Positions 32,514 to 33,543 of a stretch of 33,543 nucleotides of DNA are shown piece after piece. This DNA is from Chloroflexota bacterium (GTDB lineage: Bacteria; Chloroflexota; Chloroflexia; Chloroheliales; Chloroheliaceae), in the NCBI GenBank assembly GCA_902812345.1, contig CADDZM010000024.1, positions 1 through 33,543 of the forward strand, given 5' to 3'. The position numbers were made by a program, and so were the translations under genes. How positions within the stretch are numbered: position 1 is the stretch's first letter; each line of letters begins with the position of its first letter. The notes beneath the pieces are model-generated. The model was given only the letters and a program-made list of their open reading frames with translations. It had not been told where the DNA came from and did no database searches.

Positions 32514-33044
32514 CTATTTCCCTTTGGCGCTGGACTTCTTTTCCTCTTTGGCAAAGCCGAGCGGCATGCTCAAAAGGTCGCCATCCAGTTTGGTGTGCTT
32601 GCCTTCCTCAAGTTCCGCGCCCAGCGATTTAAGCTCTTTCTCGCTCATAGCCTCGCGGACTTTCGGGAAGAGTTTTTCTTCCTCGTCATTAATGTGGTGC
32701 TTGAGTTCTTTCCAGACCTTGCCCAGCCTCTTGGTCCATTCTGCCGAACCCGGTTCCAGGTAAGCAATATCGCCCAACTGCTGCTTGACCTGGGCGTGTT
32801 CGCTAAAAGCGTCTTTCAGCAAATCCTTGAACTGAGGGTTCTTGGCGACAGCCGGGTAAAAAATCTGTTCCTCGACAATCGAATGAAGGGTCAGCTCGTG
32901 ATAAATTTTGGTGAACAGTTCTTTGCCGGTATCCGCCGTCACGCCCTGTTCAATCTGGGTAAAGATGTTCTCGACCTTATCGTGGTCCTTCGTCAAAAGT
33001 TCAATTGCGTCAATTACACCTAATTCCGCTGCTTTGGTAGCCAT
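32514..33044 (-). CDS. Hemerythrin HHE-domain protein
   Basis: The 176-residue cytosolic protein is a four-helix bundle expected to bind a di-iron centre. Likely ligands are H21, H54 with E58 in LHSIVEEQIFYP, H83, and H116/H117 with E121 in HHINDEEEKLFP. The C-tail is Lys/Ser-rich. Related proteins sense or store oxygen or nitric oxide, or help in iron or redox stress; this one's role is not determined. GGGAGG lies upstream of ATG 33044. It stands alone: a terminator follows it and a gap of over 400 bases precedes it. Confidence 0.9.
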   Translation of the reverse strand: MATKAAELGVIDAIELLTKDHDKVENIFTQIEQGVTADTGKELFTKIYHELTLHSIVEEQIFYPAVAKNPQFKDLLKDAFSEHAQVKQQLGDIAYLEPGSAEWTKRLGKVWKELKHHINDEEEKLFPKVREAMSEKELKSLGAELEEGKHTKLDGDLLSMPLGFAKEEKKSSAKGK

Positions 33045-33235
33045 TATTCTAAAGACCTCCCTATCTTTCTTCAGCTTGTCTTCTTATTTCTCCAGAATAC
33101 CAGGGGTATAACGGCGATTTGTCTTGCCTGGAGTCTGGAGCCTTACATTCCCAGCTACTTTTGAAGGTGCGCCGCGCTGGTTAAGCGGGTTTCCTTCGCT
33201 GTAGACTAATAAAGCAAGTCAGGGGCCAGCGTCTG

Positions 33236-33275
33236 CCAAAAAACAAAACTCCCGGCTTTTTGTTAAACCGGGGTT
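33236..33275 (-). terminator. Minus-strand terminator without an obvious gene
   Basis: CCCGG (33251-33255) pairs with CCGGG (33268-33272), extended by a few bases with one bulge. Read on the minus strand, the stem is followed by GTTTTGTTTTTTGG. The hemerythrin gene lies beyond it, so it would end a transcript made from 33276-33470. Confidence 0.45.
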
Positions 33276-33441
33276 AAATTTCAGAGGGGTCTATGCGCTG
33301 TGTTAAAACAACTGCTGAAACAACGCTTCCTGGGCGAAATGGGCAGTAAATGGCTTAATTACTGGCGGTTTAGCCGCCTTCATTTTGTTTCTATTTCCGC
33401 TCCAAATTTTAAAAAATTGTATCCTCTCAAAAAGTCGGGGC

Positions 33442-33469
33442 TAGACAGTAAACCTGAGCGCGGTATAAT
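33442..33469 (+). promoter_or_regulatory. Promoter of the right-edge gene, probably giving a leaderless mRNA
   Basis: TAGACA (33442-33447), 16 bases, then TATAAT (33464-33469). The ATG is at 33477, only seven bases after the -10, which is about where transcription would begin. Confidence 0.55.
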
Positions 33470-33476
33470 AAGGGCC

Positions 33477-33543
33477 ATGTTAGAAGAAATTGACCCAACA
33501 ACAATTGAAGATGGTGCCGCCCGCGCCATAGTCATAAAGCTTC
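33477..33543 (+). CDS. Start of an unidentified gene, cut by the right edge
   Basis: From ATG 33477 the frame reads MLEEIDPTTIEDGAARAIV and stays open to the edge (22 codons). A near-consensus promoter sits directly before it, which supports a real gene with little or no leader; no separate ribosome site is seen. The opening is acidic and then becomes hydrophobic, somewhat like the N-terminus of IS66-type transposases, but that resemblance is too short to rely on. Confidence 0.5.
   Translation, partial: MLEEIDPTTIEDGAARAIVIKL

Larger units (their letters stand above)
33045..33476. other. Intergenic region with an orphan hairpin and a small possible reading frame
   Basis: No large gene is present in these 432 bases. 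A minus-strand hairpin with T-rich tail is at 33236-33275. A 26-codon frame (33383-33303, minus, starting MKAAKPPVIKPF) lies just before it. GGCGG/CCGCC (33364-33378) forms a short plus-strand hairpin. A small RNA or peptide on the minus strand is possible but not shown. Confidence 0.3.

Noticed and set aside
1-33543. CRISPR arrays, tRNA or rRNA genes
   Set aside because: No regularly spaced repeats, tRNA-like cloverleaf arms or rRNA-like conserved stretches were seen on either strand.

Overview
The window looks like a chromosomal segment of a moderately GC-rich bacterium, most plausibly a member of Chloroflexota. That is an inference from the gene set, not from a marker gene. The pointers are a CofC-like enzyme (coenzyme F420 pathway), a DUF2089/DUF4097 pair, a large Helicase_C_3 family protein, a two-domain KaiC-like ATPase, a cytosolic GH63-like glucosidase and frequent GTG/TTG starts. 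No rRNA, tRNA or CRISPR array was seen. Four likely promoters have an extended -10 (TGnTAtAAT-like) element.

Layout. 1-137: possible end of an insertion sequence, with a partial minus-strand gene running off the left edge. 448-8640: a plus-strand surface-polysaccharide block holding a glycoside hydrolase fused to an O-antigen ligase/polymerase-like membrane domain, a UDP-glucuronate decarboxylase (UDP-xylose), a second O-antigen ligase-like protein, a UDP-glucuronate 4-epimerase-like enzyme (UDP-galacturonate) and an AglD/MprF-type membrane protein. Two enzymes would supply sugar nucleotides, two membrane proteins would polymerise or transfer glycan, and the hydrolase domain could trim or process it. 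8815-10707 (minus): htpG. 10994-15409: a 1471-residue DUF4011/COG1112 helicase with a C-terminal Vsr/DUF559-like nuclease, a candidate single-gene defence or repair protein. 15487-17169 (minus): two-domain KaiC-like ATPase, followed by a 442-base regulatory-looking gap. 17612-18574: EamA transporter.

18606-21086 (minus): a regulator-like DUF2089 protein, a DUF4097 beta-repeat protein and a 68-residue protein. All three end in the same short helical module, which is the most interesting local pattern here. 21469-22107: a Uma2-type nuclease gene broken by two compensating frameshifts. 22131-22814 (minus): CofC-like guanylyltransferase. 23150-28047: glutaryl-CoA dehydrogenase, RidA, an 87-residue protein and the Helicase_C_3 protein; the last two are tightly linked. 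28191-29242: DUF4149 membrane protein and MaoC-like dehydratase. 29299-33044 (minus): a 51-residue lmo0937-type membrane peptide, a GH63-like glucosidase and a hemerythrin-domain protein. 33477-33543: start of a gene on a probable leaderless transcript, cut by the right edge.

All family names come from recognition of motifs by eye; no database search was run.
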